DNA of 5,871 nucleotides from an uncultured Leucobacter sp. GTDB taxonomy: Bacteria > Actinomycetota > Actinomycetes > Actinomycetales > Microbacteriaceae. The notes beneath the pieces were generated by a model. That model ran no database searches, was not told the DNA's origin, and worked only from the letters and a program-made list of their open reading frames with translations. Made by a program: the position numbers and the translations under genes. The stretch is taken from the NCBI GenBank assembly GCA_945952575.1, contig CAMFIY010000189.1, positions 1 to 5,871 on the forward strand, written 5' to 3'. Within the stretch, counting starts at the first letter, position 1. Each line of letters opens with the position of its first letter. This document shows, piece after piece, positions 1 through 5,311 of the stretch.

Positions 1-525
1 TACACCGAGGATGATCCGCTCTCACCCCTCGGCGTCTACGGGCAAACCAAAGCCGCCGGCGACCAGATCGTCACCACCGTCCCGAAGCATTACATCATCC
101 GCACCAGCTGGGTCATCGGCGACGGCAACAACTTCGTGCGCACCATGGCCACCCTCGCCCAACGCGGCATCAACCCCAACGTCGTCAACGACCAAACCGG
201 ACGCCTCACCTTCACCACCGACATCGCCGCCGGCATCCACCACCTCCTCACCACCCACGCCCCCCACGGCACCTACAACCTCACCAGCGGTGGCGAACCC
301 CAAACCTGGGCCGACATCGCCCGGACCGTGTTCGAACTCACCGGACACGACCCCAACCGCATCACCAGCGTCACCACCCAGGAGTACTTCGCGTCAGCGA
401 CCGCACCAGTCGCACCCCGACCCACCAACAGCGTGCTCGACCTCACCAAGATCGAGAGCACCGGGTACAGCCCCACCGGCGCCCACACCGCGCTCAGGAC
501 GTACCTCGAAAGCAACATACGATGA
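1..525 (+). CDS. rmlD: dTDP-4-dehydrorhamnose reductase, C-terminal part (5' end outside window)
   Basis: This is the last 174 codons of an RmlD-family short-chain dehydrogenase/reductase. The family reduces dTDP-4-keto-L-rhamnose with NAD(P)H to dTDP-L-rhamnose, the last step of the cytoplasmic RmlABCD pathway. Seen here, counting from the first codon in the window: the catalytic YxxxK (Y13, K17), RTSWV at 34-38, a DQTGRLTFTTDIA segment at 64-76 that matches the family's substrate-loop block, and APRPTNSVLD at 138-147, the usual RP..S.L signature. The N-terminal Rossmann GxxGxxG half is missing because the window begins inside the gene. In many Microbacteriaceae RmlD is fused behind an RmlC-like epimerase; whether that holds here cannot be seen. 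The stop codon overlaps the next start as ATGA. Codon use is odd for the region: by my count CAA is used for 4 of 6 Gln and CCC for 8 of 11 Pro. Confidence 0.92.
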   Translation, partial: YTEDDPLSPLGVYGQTKAAGDQIVTTVPKHYIIRTSWVIGDGNNFVRTMATLAQRGINPNVVNDQTGRLTFTTDIAAGIHHLLTTHAPHGTYNLTSGGEPQTWADIARTVFELTGHDPNRITSVTTQEYFASATAPVAPRPTNSVLDLTKIESTGYSPTGAHTALRTYLESNIR

Positions 526-1259
526 ATCCCGCCAGCTCCGACACCCTCATCATCGTCCCCGCCTGGAACGAAGCAGGCAGCATCGGCGCCACCCTGGCGG
601 ATATCCGCGCGGCCGGCCTGCCTTACGATGTGCTCGTCGTCGACGACGGGTCCAGCGACAGCACGGCCGAGATTGCGCGCTCCGCCGGCGCCACTGTCCT
701 CGAGCTTCCGTTCAACCTGGGTGTCGGCGGTGCGATGCGGGCCGGCTTCACTTACGCCCACCGTGGCCGCTATCAGCGGGCGATCCAGGTGGATGCCGAT
801 GGCCAACACAACGCCGCTGACATCCAGCGCGTGCTGGCGGGGCTCGAGGCCGCCGACATCAGCATCGGTGCGCGGTTCGCCAACGTGGGTGACTACACGG
901 TGCGAGGTCCGCGGCGGTGGGCGATGATCGTGCTCGCCAAGGTCGTCTCGCGTGTCGCGCACACCCGTCTTACCGACGTCACGAGCGGCTTCCGAGCCGC
1001 CGGGCAGCGGGCTATCGCGCAGTACGTGCGCTACTACCCGGCGGAGTACCTCGGCGACACGCTCGACTCGCTCGTGGCGGCGCTCCACTCTGGGCTCACG
1101 GTCACACAGGTTCCTGTCGCGATGAGACCTCGCCAACACGGCACACCGAGTCAGGGGGCCGCAGGCGCCGCTGTCTACCTGTTGCGCTCCGTGTTCGCCC
1201 TGAGCCTCGCCCTCATGCGACCGCGGCCACGTCCGCGGAGAGACCTAGGTGGAATATGA
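522..1259 (+). CDS. family 2 glycosyltransferase, DPM1/polyprenyl-phosphate type
   Basis: A 245-residue GT-A fold glycosyltransferase. Motifs in order: PAWNE (13-17), VVDDGSSD (39-46) for nucleotide binding, NLGVGGAMRAG (65-75), the metal-binding QVDADGQH (89-96), SGFRA (155-159) and a basic RPRQHG loop (202-207). This set is typical of the DPM1-like branch, whose members move a sugar from a nucleotide donor to polyprenyl phosphate or a lipid-linked acceptor at the inner face of the membrane. Residues 212-232 form a hydrophobic stretch followed by an Arg/Pro-rich tail, consistent with membrane contact rather than several transmembrane helices. The ATG overlaps the rmlD stop by 4 bases and no good Shine-Dalgarno lies upstream, so translation is probably coupled to rmlD. 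It overlaps the following DUF2304 gene in the same way. Donor sugar is unknown. Confidence 0.93.
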   Translation: MNPASSDTLIIVPAWNEAGSIGATLADIRAAGLPYDVLVVDDGSSDSTAEIARSAGATVLELPFNLGVGGAMRAGFTYAHRGRYQRAIQVDADGQHNAADIQRVLAGLEAADISIGARFANVGDYTVRGPRRWAMIVLAKVVSRVAHTRLTDVTSGFRAAGQRAIAQYVRYYPAEYLGDTLDSLVAALHSGLTVTQVPVAMRPRQHGTPSQGAAGAAVYLLRSVFALSLALMRPRPRPRRDLGGI

Positions 1260-1669
1260 TCGTCGCCCTCGGCGCGGTGCTCGCCGTCGTACTGCTCGTC
1301 GTCGTCTTGTGGATGCTGCTCACGCGTCGCCTCCGTGAGAAGTACGCCTTCCTCTACCTTGTGCTAGGGCTCGTCCTTCTCGTCCTCGGACTCTTCCCGG
1401 CCGTTCTGGACTGGGCTACAACGCTTCTCGGTGTGCAACTGCCCGTGAACCTGCTGTTCGCCGCCGCCATCGTCGTGTTGCTCGGGATCGCGCTGCATCA
1501 GTCGTGGGAGCTGTCGCTCAGCGAGGACGAAGCGCGGAGGTTAGCGGAGGAGGTCGCCATCCTGGGCGCGCGTCTGGATGCGGTGGAGGGGCAGCTGGCA
1601 TCGCAGCGGGGGACCCAGCGACAGTCGCGGGCCGATGCGACCGGTGAAGCGTCGTCGCCCTCTGCCTGA
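1256..1669 (+). CDS. DUF2304 family small membrane protein
   Basis: A 137-residue protein with three predicted transmembrane segments (about residues 2-22, 31-50 and 63-80). It carries the family-like basic RRLREKYAFLYL block (24-35) and a conserved-looking VQLPVNLLF stretch before the third helix. A charged, probably coiled-coil cytoplasmic tail follows (about 88-115), then a polar, disordered end. Proteins annotated DUF2304 are of this size and typically lie beside DPM1-like GT2 genes; their molecular role is not established, and a membrane anchor or partner for the GT is the usual suggestion. The ATG overlaps the upstream GT stop as ATGA and is preceded by an AGGTGG ribosome site at 1247-1252. 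A longer reading in the same frame exists upstream but lies inside the GT gene and looks like a shadow. The 48 bases to the convergent neighbour hold only weak inverted repeats. Confidence 0.88.
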   Translation: MIVALGAVLAVVLLVVVLWMLLTRRLREKYAFLYLVLGLVLLVLGLFPAVLDWATTLLGVQLPVNLLFAAAIVVLLGIALHQSWELSLSEDEARRLAEEVAILGARLDAVEGQLASQRGTQRQSRADATGEASSPSA

Positions 1670-1717
1670 GGCGGGTCGTTCGGGCGCTGAAGCGTATGCG
1701 GCCGAAGGATACCGCGG

Positions 1718-2599
1718 TCAGCGGATGATGTGGCGCCACAGCGCCCGCGGAGAGCCCTTGTCGGACCGGTACGCCTTGACGAGCAAAGACGCTGCGTTCA
1801 GCCGCGACGTGAGGTGGCGGCGGGCGGTACGTGCGGCGCGATGCCAGCCGAGTCCATCGAAGCTGACCGCTTCGTCGAGGAAAAAACCGCGCTCCTCGTC
1901 GAACCTACGTCCGTCCAGAGCGCGCACGGATGAATCGGACGCAGAGTGCCGCCGGTAGTCGAACACGACGTCGGTCAGCAGCGCCATCCGGCCGCCGCTC
2001 TTGACGATGTCGAGGATCAGCGCGAGGTCCTGGACTACGTCCAGGCCGGTGCGGAACCCGATCTCGCGCACGGCTGCCGTCTTCCACGCGATCGACGGGA
2101 AGTACGCCCAGTCGCCGCGCATAAGACTTGCCGCCAGCTCTTCGCCACCCAGCTCCGCGCCCCCGGCGGGGACGCGCGGAGTGATGGCCTTTTTCACGCG
2201 GTCGACGAGCGGCAGCACGCGGGTGCCGTTCTCGTCGATCACCTGCACGCCGGGCTGCACGATGTCGACGTCGAAGCGGGTGATCGCTTCTGAGATCGCG
2301 GACAGGTAGTCCGCGTGCATGACATCGTCAGCGCCCATCATGACGAACCAGTCGGCCTCAACGAGTTCGACAGCTTTGCGGTAGTTGCCGTTGGCGCCGA
2401 GGTTCTGCTCGTTGGGCAGATACACGACGCGTGAGTCGTTCATGGCGCCGAACCAGCGCGCCGGCTCGGGGTCGGGGTACCCGTCGTCGAGGACGACGAG
2501 TCGGAAGTCAGTGAAGGTCTGGTCGAGGACGCTCTGCGCCGCTTCCTTCATCTGCGCGACATCGCCGTAATACGGCAGCATGACGTCGATCGTGGCCAC
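1718..2599 (-). CDS. family 2 glycosyltransferase
   Basis: With a GTG start at 2599 this is a 293-residue GT-A glycosyltransferase. Motifs: an N-terminal VATIDVMLPYYGD strand, LVVLDDGYPDPEP (35-46) in place of the common DDGSxD, NLGANGNYR (66-74), and MMGADDVM (88-94), where ADD takes the DxD-like metal site. VVQDLAL (188-194) stands where many GT2 enzymes have an ED catalytic-base motif, keeping the Asp but with Gln for Glu. A basic, helical C-terminus lacks clear transmembrane helices. The start is fixed by AGGAGG at 2608-2613, eight bases before the GTG; the frame stays open for 50 more codons upstream, but that stretch would run into the divergent gene and lacks GT features. It is transcribed towards the DUF2304 gene and away from the GT at 2679. 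Donor and acceptor cannot be told from the sequence. Confidence 0.9.
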   Translation of the reverse strand: MATIDVMLPYYGDVAQMKEAAQSVLDQTFTDFRLVVLDDGYPDPEPARWFGAMNDSRVVYLPNEQNLGANGNYRKAVELVEADWFVMMGADDVMHADYLSAISEAITRFDVDIVQPGVQVIDENGTRVLPLVDRVKKAITPRVPAGGAELGGEELAASLMRGDWAYFPSIAWKTAAVREIGFRTGLDVVQDLALILDIVKSGGRMALLTDVVFDYRRHSASDSSVRALDGRRFDEERGFFLDEAVSFDGLGWHRAARTARRHLTSRLNAASLLVKAYRSDKGSPRALWRHIIR

Positions 2600-2678
2600 G
2601 GGGTTATCCTCCTCGGCGCCCAAAACGCCACCAGTTAGTCTAGTTGGACTTCTTCTGCACTCTTTTCCGACGAGGATC
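2600..2678. promoter_or_regulatory. divergent intergenic region with candidate overlapping -10 boxes
   Basis: This 79-base gap separates two glycosyltransferases read in opposite directions and is the longest non-coding stretch in the window. Its middle (about 2636-2670) is clearly more AT-rich than its surroundings. TAGTCT at 2636-2641 on the + strand and TAGACT at 2642-2637 on the - strand both fit the loose actinobacterial TAnnnT -10 pattern and overlap almost completely. Each would give a leader of roughly 30 bases. No convincing -35 box is paired with either, so the region is a likely divergent promoter by position, while the exact boxes are only suggestions. Confidence 0.4.
2608..2613 (-). 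promoter_or_regulatory. ribosome binding site deciding the GTG start at 2599
   Basis: Read on the - strand this is a perfect AGGAGG, eight bases ahead of a GTG codon. It selects the 293-residue form of the downstream glycosyltransferase over the longer open frame that starts at 2749. Confidence 0.8.
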
Positions 2679-3446
2679 ATGCCCGCCACATTCCCACCTG
2701 AGTCGCGCGTCAGCGTCTGCATCGCTGCGTACAACGGATCCCAGTACATCGCGGAGCAACTGGAATCGATCCTGGCCCAGCTGCGTGACGACGATGAGGT
2801 CGTGGTCGTCGATGATCATTCCATCGACGACACCGTCGCCGTGGTCGCCGCGATTTCCGATCGCCGCGTTCGACTCGTTCGCGCCGATGCCAACCGTGGC
2901 TACGTCCGCACATTCGAGCTGGCCATCGGGCTCGCAACGGGCGACATCATCTTCCTCTCCGATCAGGACGATGTCTGGCTCCCGGGGCGTCGTGACGCGA
3001 TGGTGAAGGCGCTTGAGGACGCAGAGCTCGTCGTGACGAACTTTTCCTATTTCGGCGGCGAGGTGCCGCGGCTCCAGCGACGCCGACTCTCGGCCGGCGA
3101 CAGTACTCACCGACTCCGCAACATCTTCTGGATCTGGGTGGGCGTCCGTCCGTATTACGGCTGCTGCATGGCGTTTCGTGCCGATTTGCGAGCGCGGCTG
3201 CTGCCGTTTCCGTCGTATCTCACCGAGACGCACGACCAGTGGATCGGTTTCGTCGGCAATGCCGAAGGTCCGGTGCGCCATCTAGAGGCGGACTCGGTCG
3301 CTCGGCGCATCCACGACGCTAACGCGACCGTCAAGGCGTCGCGCCCGCTTTCGACGATCGCCCGTTCCCGAGCTATGACAGCTCGCGCGGCCTTCGAAGC
3401 ATTGCGGCGCAGCCGGCGTAAGGATGCTGGCGAGCGCCTCAGTTGA
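2679..3446 (+). CDS. family 2 glycosyltransferase, rhamnosyltransferase-like
   Basis: With the ATG at 2679 this is a 255-residue GT2. Motifs: SVCIAAYNGSQYIAEQL (12-28), VVDDHSIDDT (44-53), FLSDQDDVW (92-100) carrying the metal-binding SDQDD, YYGCCMAF (159-166), and HDQW (185-188), the position of the catalytic HDxW in this subgroup, then RIHDANAT (210-217), resembling the Y/R-x-H-xxN loop of the family. This pattern is that of the RfbF/RfbG-like O-antigen and rhamnan glycosyltransferases (conserved-domain group GT_2_like_d), many of which add rhamnose; the sugar here is inferred and fits the rml gene nearby. Starts further upstream in the same frame would reach into the divergent gene. The chosen ATG has a modest GAGGA at 2672-2676 and leaves a normal short N-terminus before the first strand. 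The 3' end overlaps the convergent GT gene by 8 bases. Confidence 0.9.
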   Translation: MPATFPPESRVSVCIAAYNGSQYIAEQLESILAQLRDDDEVVVVDDHSIDDTVAVVAAISDRRVRLVRADANRGYVRTFELAIGLATGDIIFLSDQDDVWLPGRRDAMVKALEDAELVVTNFSYFGGEVPRLQRRRLSAGDSTHRLRNIFWIWVGVRPYYGCCMAFRADLRARLLPFPSYLTETHDQWIGFVGNAEGPVRHLEADSVARRIHDANATVKASRPLSTIARSRAMTARAAFEALRRSRRKDAGERLS

Positions 3447-3456
3447 GGAGGCGCTC
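3432..3456. terminator. hairpin at the overlapping convergent gene ends
   Basis: GAGCGCCTC (3432-3440) and GAGGCGCTC (3448-3456) form a perfect 9-bp inverted repeat with a 7-base loop. The + strand stop (3444-3446) lies in the loop, and the - strand stop (3441-3439) sits at the loop edge and stem end. It is the right shape and place for a two-way terminator for both convergent GT genes. There is no run of T on either side, so it would be of the U-tract-less kind often proposed for actinobacteria. An inner CCTCA/TGAGG pairing is an alternative fold. Confidence 0.6.
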
Positions 3457-4350
3457 CCGCTCCGCGGGTGCAAGTGTGGCCACGAGCGCTCCTGGCTGAC
3501 GACGCCGCGGGGTGCGCGTCCAGCCCTTCCAGACGCCGCGGGCGATGCTCGACAGCCACAGACGCTTGTTCGCCGCGTGAGGGAGCTGACCGAAGCCGGC
3601 CGCCAGTACGCCGGAGGTCTGGGCGATCTTGGTGCGACGTGGGATCGCCGCCGCGCGGATCTGCCAGATGCGGTTGCGTGTGAAGTAGAACAGGCGACCG
3701 CCCATATCGCGCTTCGCGCTGCTGTCGGGATGATTGACCATGCTGGTGGGTACCGACATCGCGGGAGCGATCGCCGAGAGCCGTGCAGTATACTCCGCGT
3801 CGTCGAGCCAGATGAAGTAGTCGTCGAGTGGCAGATGGGTTTGCGCGGCGAGTTCCAAGTTGATGAGCACCCCCACGAACGTCGCGGCGTCCGCAGCGAT
3901 CCCGCCCGCAGCCTGCGCGGCGAACTGGCTGCGGATGTTCGTGCTTACCGAGGGTGAGTTGCTGAGGTTGGGCACGCCGCGTTCCACCGTCACAACCGAG
4001 GCGAGAAAGCTGGGGGCGGGATCCATGCGTTCGAACGTATCGACGAGCGGAGCGAAGGCGTCGTCCTCGGGTCGCGCGTCGTCGTCCATCAGCCAGGCCG
4101 CGCGGTGACCACGGGCGATCGCGATGTCCACGCCCCATGCGAAGCCGCCGGCGCCGCCCAGGTTCACGCCGGTGCGGTGCAGGATGATCTCGGGGTAGTT
4201 GGCAGTGATGCAGTCCGCGCTGCCATCCGTTGAGCCATTGTCGACGACGATGATCTCGTCGAGCGGGTGCGTCTGCCGGTGCAGCGCGGCGAGGCACTCC
4301 TCGAGCAGGGTGATCCGATTGTAAGAAACCACCACGGCGGCGTACGTCAC
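3439..4350 (-). CDS. family 2 glycosyltransferase, GlfT1-like (galactofuranosyl-type)
   Basis: A 303-residue GT2 if begun at the GTG at 4350. Motifs: AAVVVSYNR (4-12), VVDNGSTD (35-42), NLGGAGGFAWG (63-73), WLMDDDARP (86-94) with the DDD metal site, and DDYFIWLDDAEYTARL (176-191) holding the catalytic Asp pair, then a conserved-looking NHPDS (206-210) and FYFTRNRIW (221-229). This arrangement is that of GlfT1 and relatives (GT_2_like_b), of which mycobacterial GlfT1 puts the first galactofuranose on the rhamnosyl-GlcNAc lipid linker. The donor here is only inferred, and no glf mutase gene is in view. A second GTG at 4362 would add four residues but has no ribosome site, whereas GAGGAAG precedes the 4350 codon. 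It lies 76 bases behind the WbbL-like GT, probably in one operon. Its end overlaps the convergent gene. Confidence 0.9.
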   Translation of the reverse strand: MTYAAVVVSYNRITLLEECLAALHRQTHPLDEIIVVDNGSTDGSADCITANYPEIILHRTGVNLGGAGGFAWGVDIAIARGHRAAWLMDDDARPEDDAFAPLVDTFERMDPAPSFLASVVTVERGVPNLSNSPSVSTNIRSQFAAQAAGGIAADAATFVGVLINLELAAQTHLPLDDYFIWLDDAEYTARLSAIAPAMSVPTSMVNHPDSSAKRDMGGRLFYFTRNRIWQIRAAAIPRRTKIAQTSGVLAAGFGQLPHAANKRLWLSSIARGVWKGWTRTPRRRQPGALVATLAPAERERLLN

Positions 4351-4402
4351 GTTCTTCCTCACTGTCAGGGCAATTCACTATTCCACAACACTGCTGCGAG
4401 AA

Positions 4403-4420
4403 CGCCGGTTGATGCCGGCG
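4403..4420 (-). other. small inverted repeat between two GT genes
   Basis: CGCCGG (4403-4408) and CCGGCG (4415-4420) pair perfectly around a 6-base loop, just after the stop of the upstream - strand gene (4427). It could slow or partly end transcription, or protect the upstream mRNA, between the two GT genes. The stem is short and a GC-rich genome will make such repeats by chance, so this is weak. Confidence 0.3.
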
Positions 4421-4426
4421 GTCGAC

Positions 4427-5278
4427 TCAAGGGGAGGGCGTGCCGCCGATGCCGCGACGCCCGTCTCGCCACCCCCGCCACGCGTCGCCCAGGCCGGGCG
4501 GTCGGCGTCGCAGGATCTCCGCCGCGGCGTGCTCACCGACGCGGCGCGCGACGGCGAGCACGTGTAGAGGGAACGGGATGTGTGCCCGGCGCGCGAACAA
4601 GGTCATGTTGCGGATGCCGAGTCGGATCGGATGGCTCCCGGGCTCCTGACGGGCCTGCGCCGCGGGAGCGACGAGCGTCGACAGGCCCGCTCGGGACATC
4701 CGCCACGCCGTGTCGACGTCCTCGAAGTAGAGGAAGTACCGCTCGTCGAGCCAGTCGACGGCCTGCAGAGCGTCGCGGCGGTACAGTACGACCGCGCCGT
4801 CGACCCAGTCGACCGGATAGGGCTCGGTACCGCGGGCGACGACAAGGTGGGTGGCGCGGCCACCTCGCGTGAGCACACCGCCCGCAGAGAAGATGCGGTC
4901 GGGGGCGGACACCCACCGCAACACGGGCGCGATCGCCCCGGCATCCGTGCGTGTCGCCAGCGTGCCGACGAGGGTTGCCGCGAGCTCCGACCCAAAGACA
5001 GCGTCGTGAGTGAGGACGAGCACCGCGTCGGTCGCGGTGTGACGGGCCTCGTTGACCGCGGCACCGTAGCCCGGGTTGTCGGGGCGGCTAACCAGTTCGA
5101 TGCCACTGTCGAGGGTATGGGCGTCCAGCGCGTCGTACTGGAGGGTTCCGCCGTTGTCTACGACGAGGACGTGCGAGGGCGCGAGCGTCTGGGCGGCGAG
5201 CTGGTCGATAACCCGCTGCACCAACGCGATGTCGCGGTAGGCAATGACGACCGCGGTGTAGGTGAGTTCGGTGGTCAT
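4427..5278 (-). CDS. family 2 glycosyltransferase, WbbL/rhamnosyltransferase-like
   Basis: A 283-residue GT2. Motifs: TAVVIAYRD (8-16), VLVVDNGGT (37-45), NPGYGAAVNEA (68-78), VLTHDAVF (88-95), where THD stands in the place usually held by NPD or a DxD, VDWVDGAVVLYRRDAL (156-171) and DERYFLYFEDVDTAWRMSRAG (178-198), the acidic catalytic block. The last two blocks are the hallmark of the WbbL-type group, best known for adding rhamnose to GlcNAc-PP-polyprenol; the ending GWRDGRRG (269-276) also recalls this group. It is the first gene of the - strand pair with the GlfT1-like gene, matching the order rhamnosyl then galactofuranosyl in the mycobacterial linker, though that parallel is inference. 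The ATG at 5278 has only a distant GGAG. The divergent neighbour starts 33 bases away, so the promoter must reach into that gene. Confidence 0.9.
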   Translation of the reverse strand: MTTELTYTAVVIAYRDIALVQRVIDQLAAQTLAPSHVLVVDNGGTLQYDALDAHTLDSGIELVSRPDNPGYGAAVNEARHTATDAVLVLTHDAVFGSELAATLVGTLATRTDAGAIAPVLRWVSAPDRIFSAGGVLTRGGRATHLVVARGTEPYPVDWVDGAVVLYRRDALQAVDWLDERYFLYFEDVDTAWRMSRAGLSTLVAPAAQARQEPGSHPIRLGIRNMTLFARRAHIPFPLHVLAVARRVGEHAAAEILRRRPPGLGDAWRGWRDGRRGIGGTPSP

Positions 5279-5311
5279 GATGAGCGGGACTCCGATGGAT
5301 AGGGTGGGACA
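5279..5311. promoter_or_regulatory. 33-base divergent start-to-start gap
   Basis: Two oppositely read glycosyltransferase genes begin 33 bases apart. The right half holds AGGGTGG (5301-5307), the ribosome site for the + strand gene. The gap is too short to hold two full promoters, so at least one must lie within the neighbouring coding sequence. No clear -10 or -35 pair is visible in the gap itself. Confidence 0.4.

Noticed and set aside
11..820. A 269-codon + strand frame across rmlD and the start of the GT
   Set aside because: Its product is low-complexity Ser/Pro/Thr then Arg-rich, as expected from reading GC-rich codons out of frame; two well-supported genes occupy the same bases.
273..1139. 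A 288-codon - strand frame opposite rmlD and the GT
   Set aside because: Antisense shadow with no family motifs and no ribosome site that I could see.
1670..1717. Possible terminator between the convergent DUF2304 and GT genes
   Set aside because: Only a 5-bp TTCGG/CCGAA pair, a 4-bp CGCT/AGCG pair and the palindrome ACCGCGGT are present, too weak to call in GC-rich sequence.
2580..2678. N-terminal extension of the + strand GT to an ATG at 2580
   Set aside because: The added 33 residues do not look like GT sequence and would overlap the start of the - strand gene; the ATG at 2679 gives a normal N-terminus.
2600..2749. N-terminal extension of the - strand GT to a start at 2749
   Set aside because: A perfect AGGAGG eight bases before the GTG at 2599 and the position of the first GT strand favour the short form; the extension would overlap the divergent gene.
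3155..4378. A 407-codon open frame on the - strand, the longest in the window
   Set aside because: It covers the same strand as the GlfT1-like gene in another frame and is rich in Arg, Gly and Pro with no recognisable motif. The competing frame has a full set of GT2 motifs. High GC makes such shadows common.
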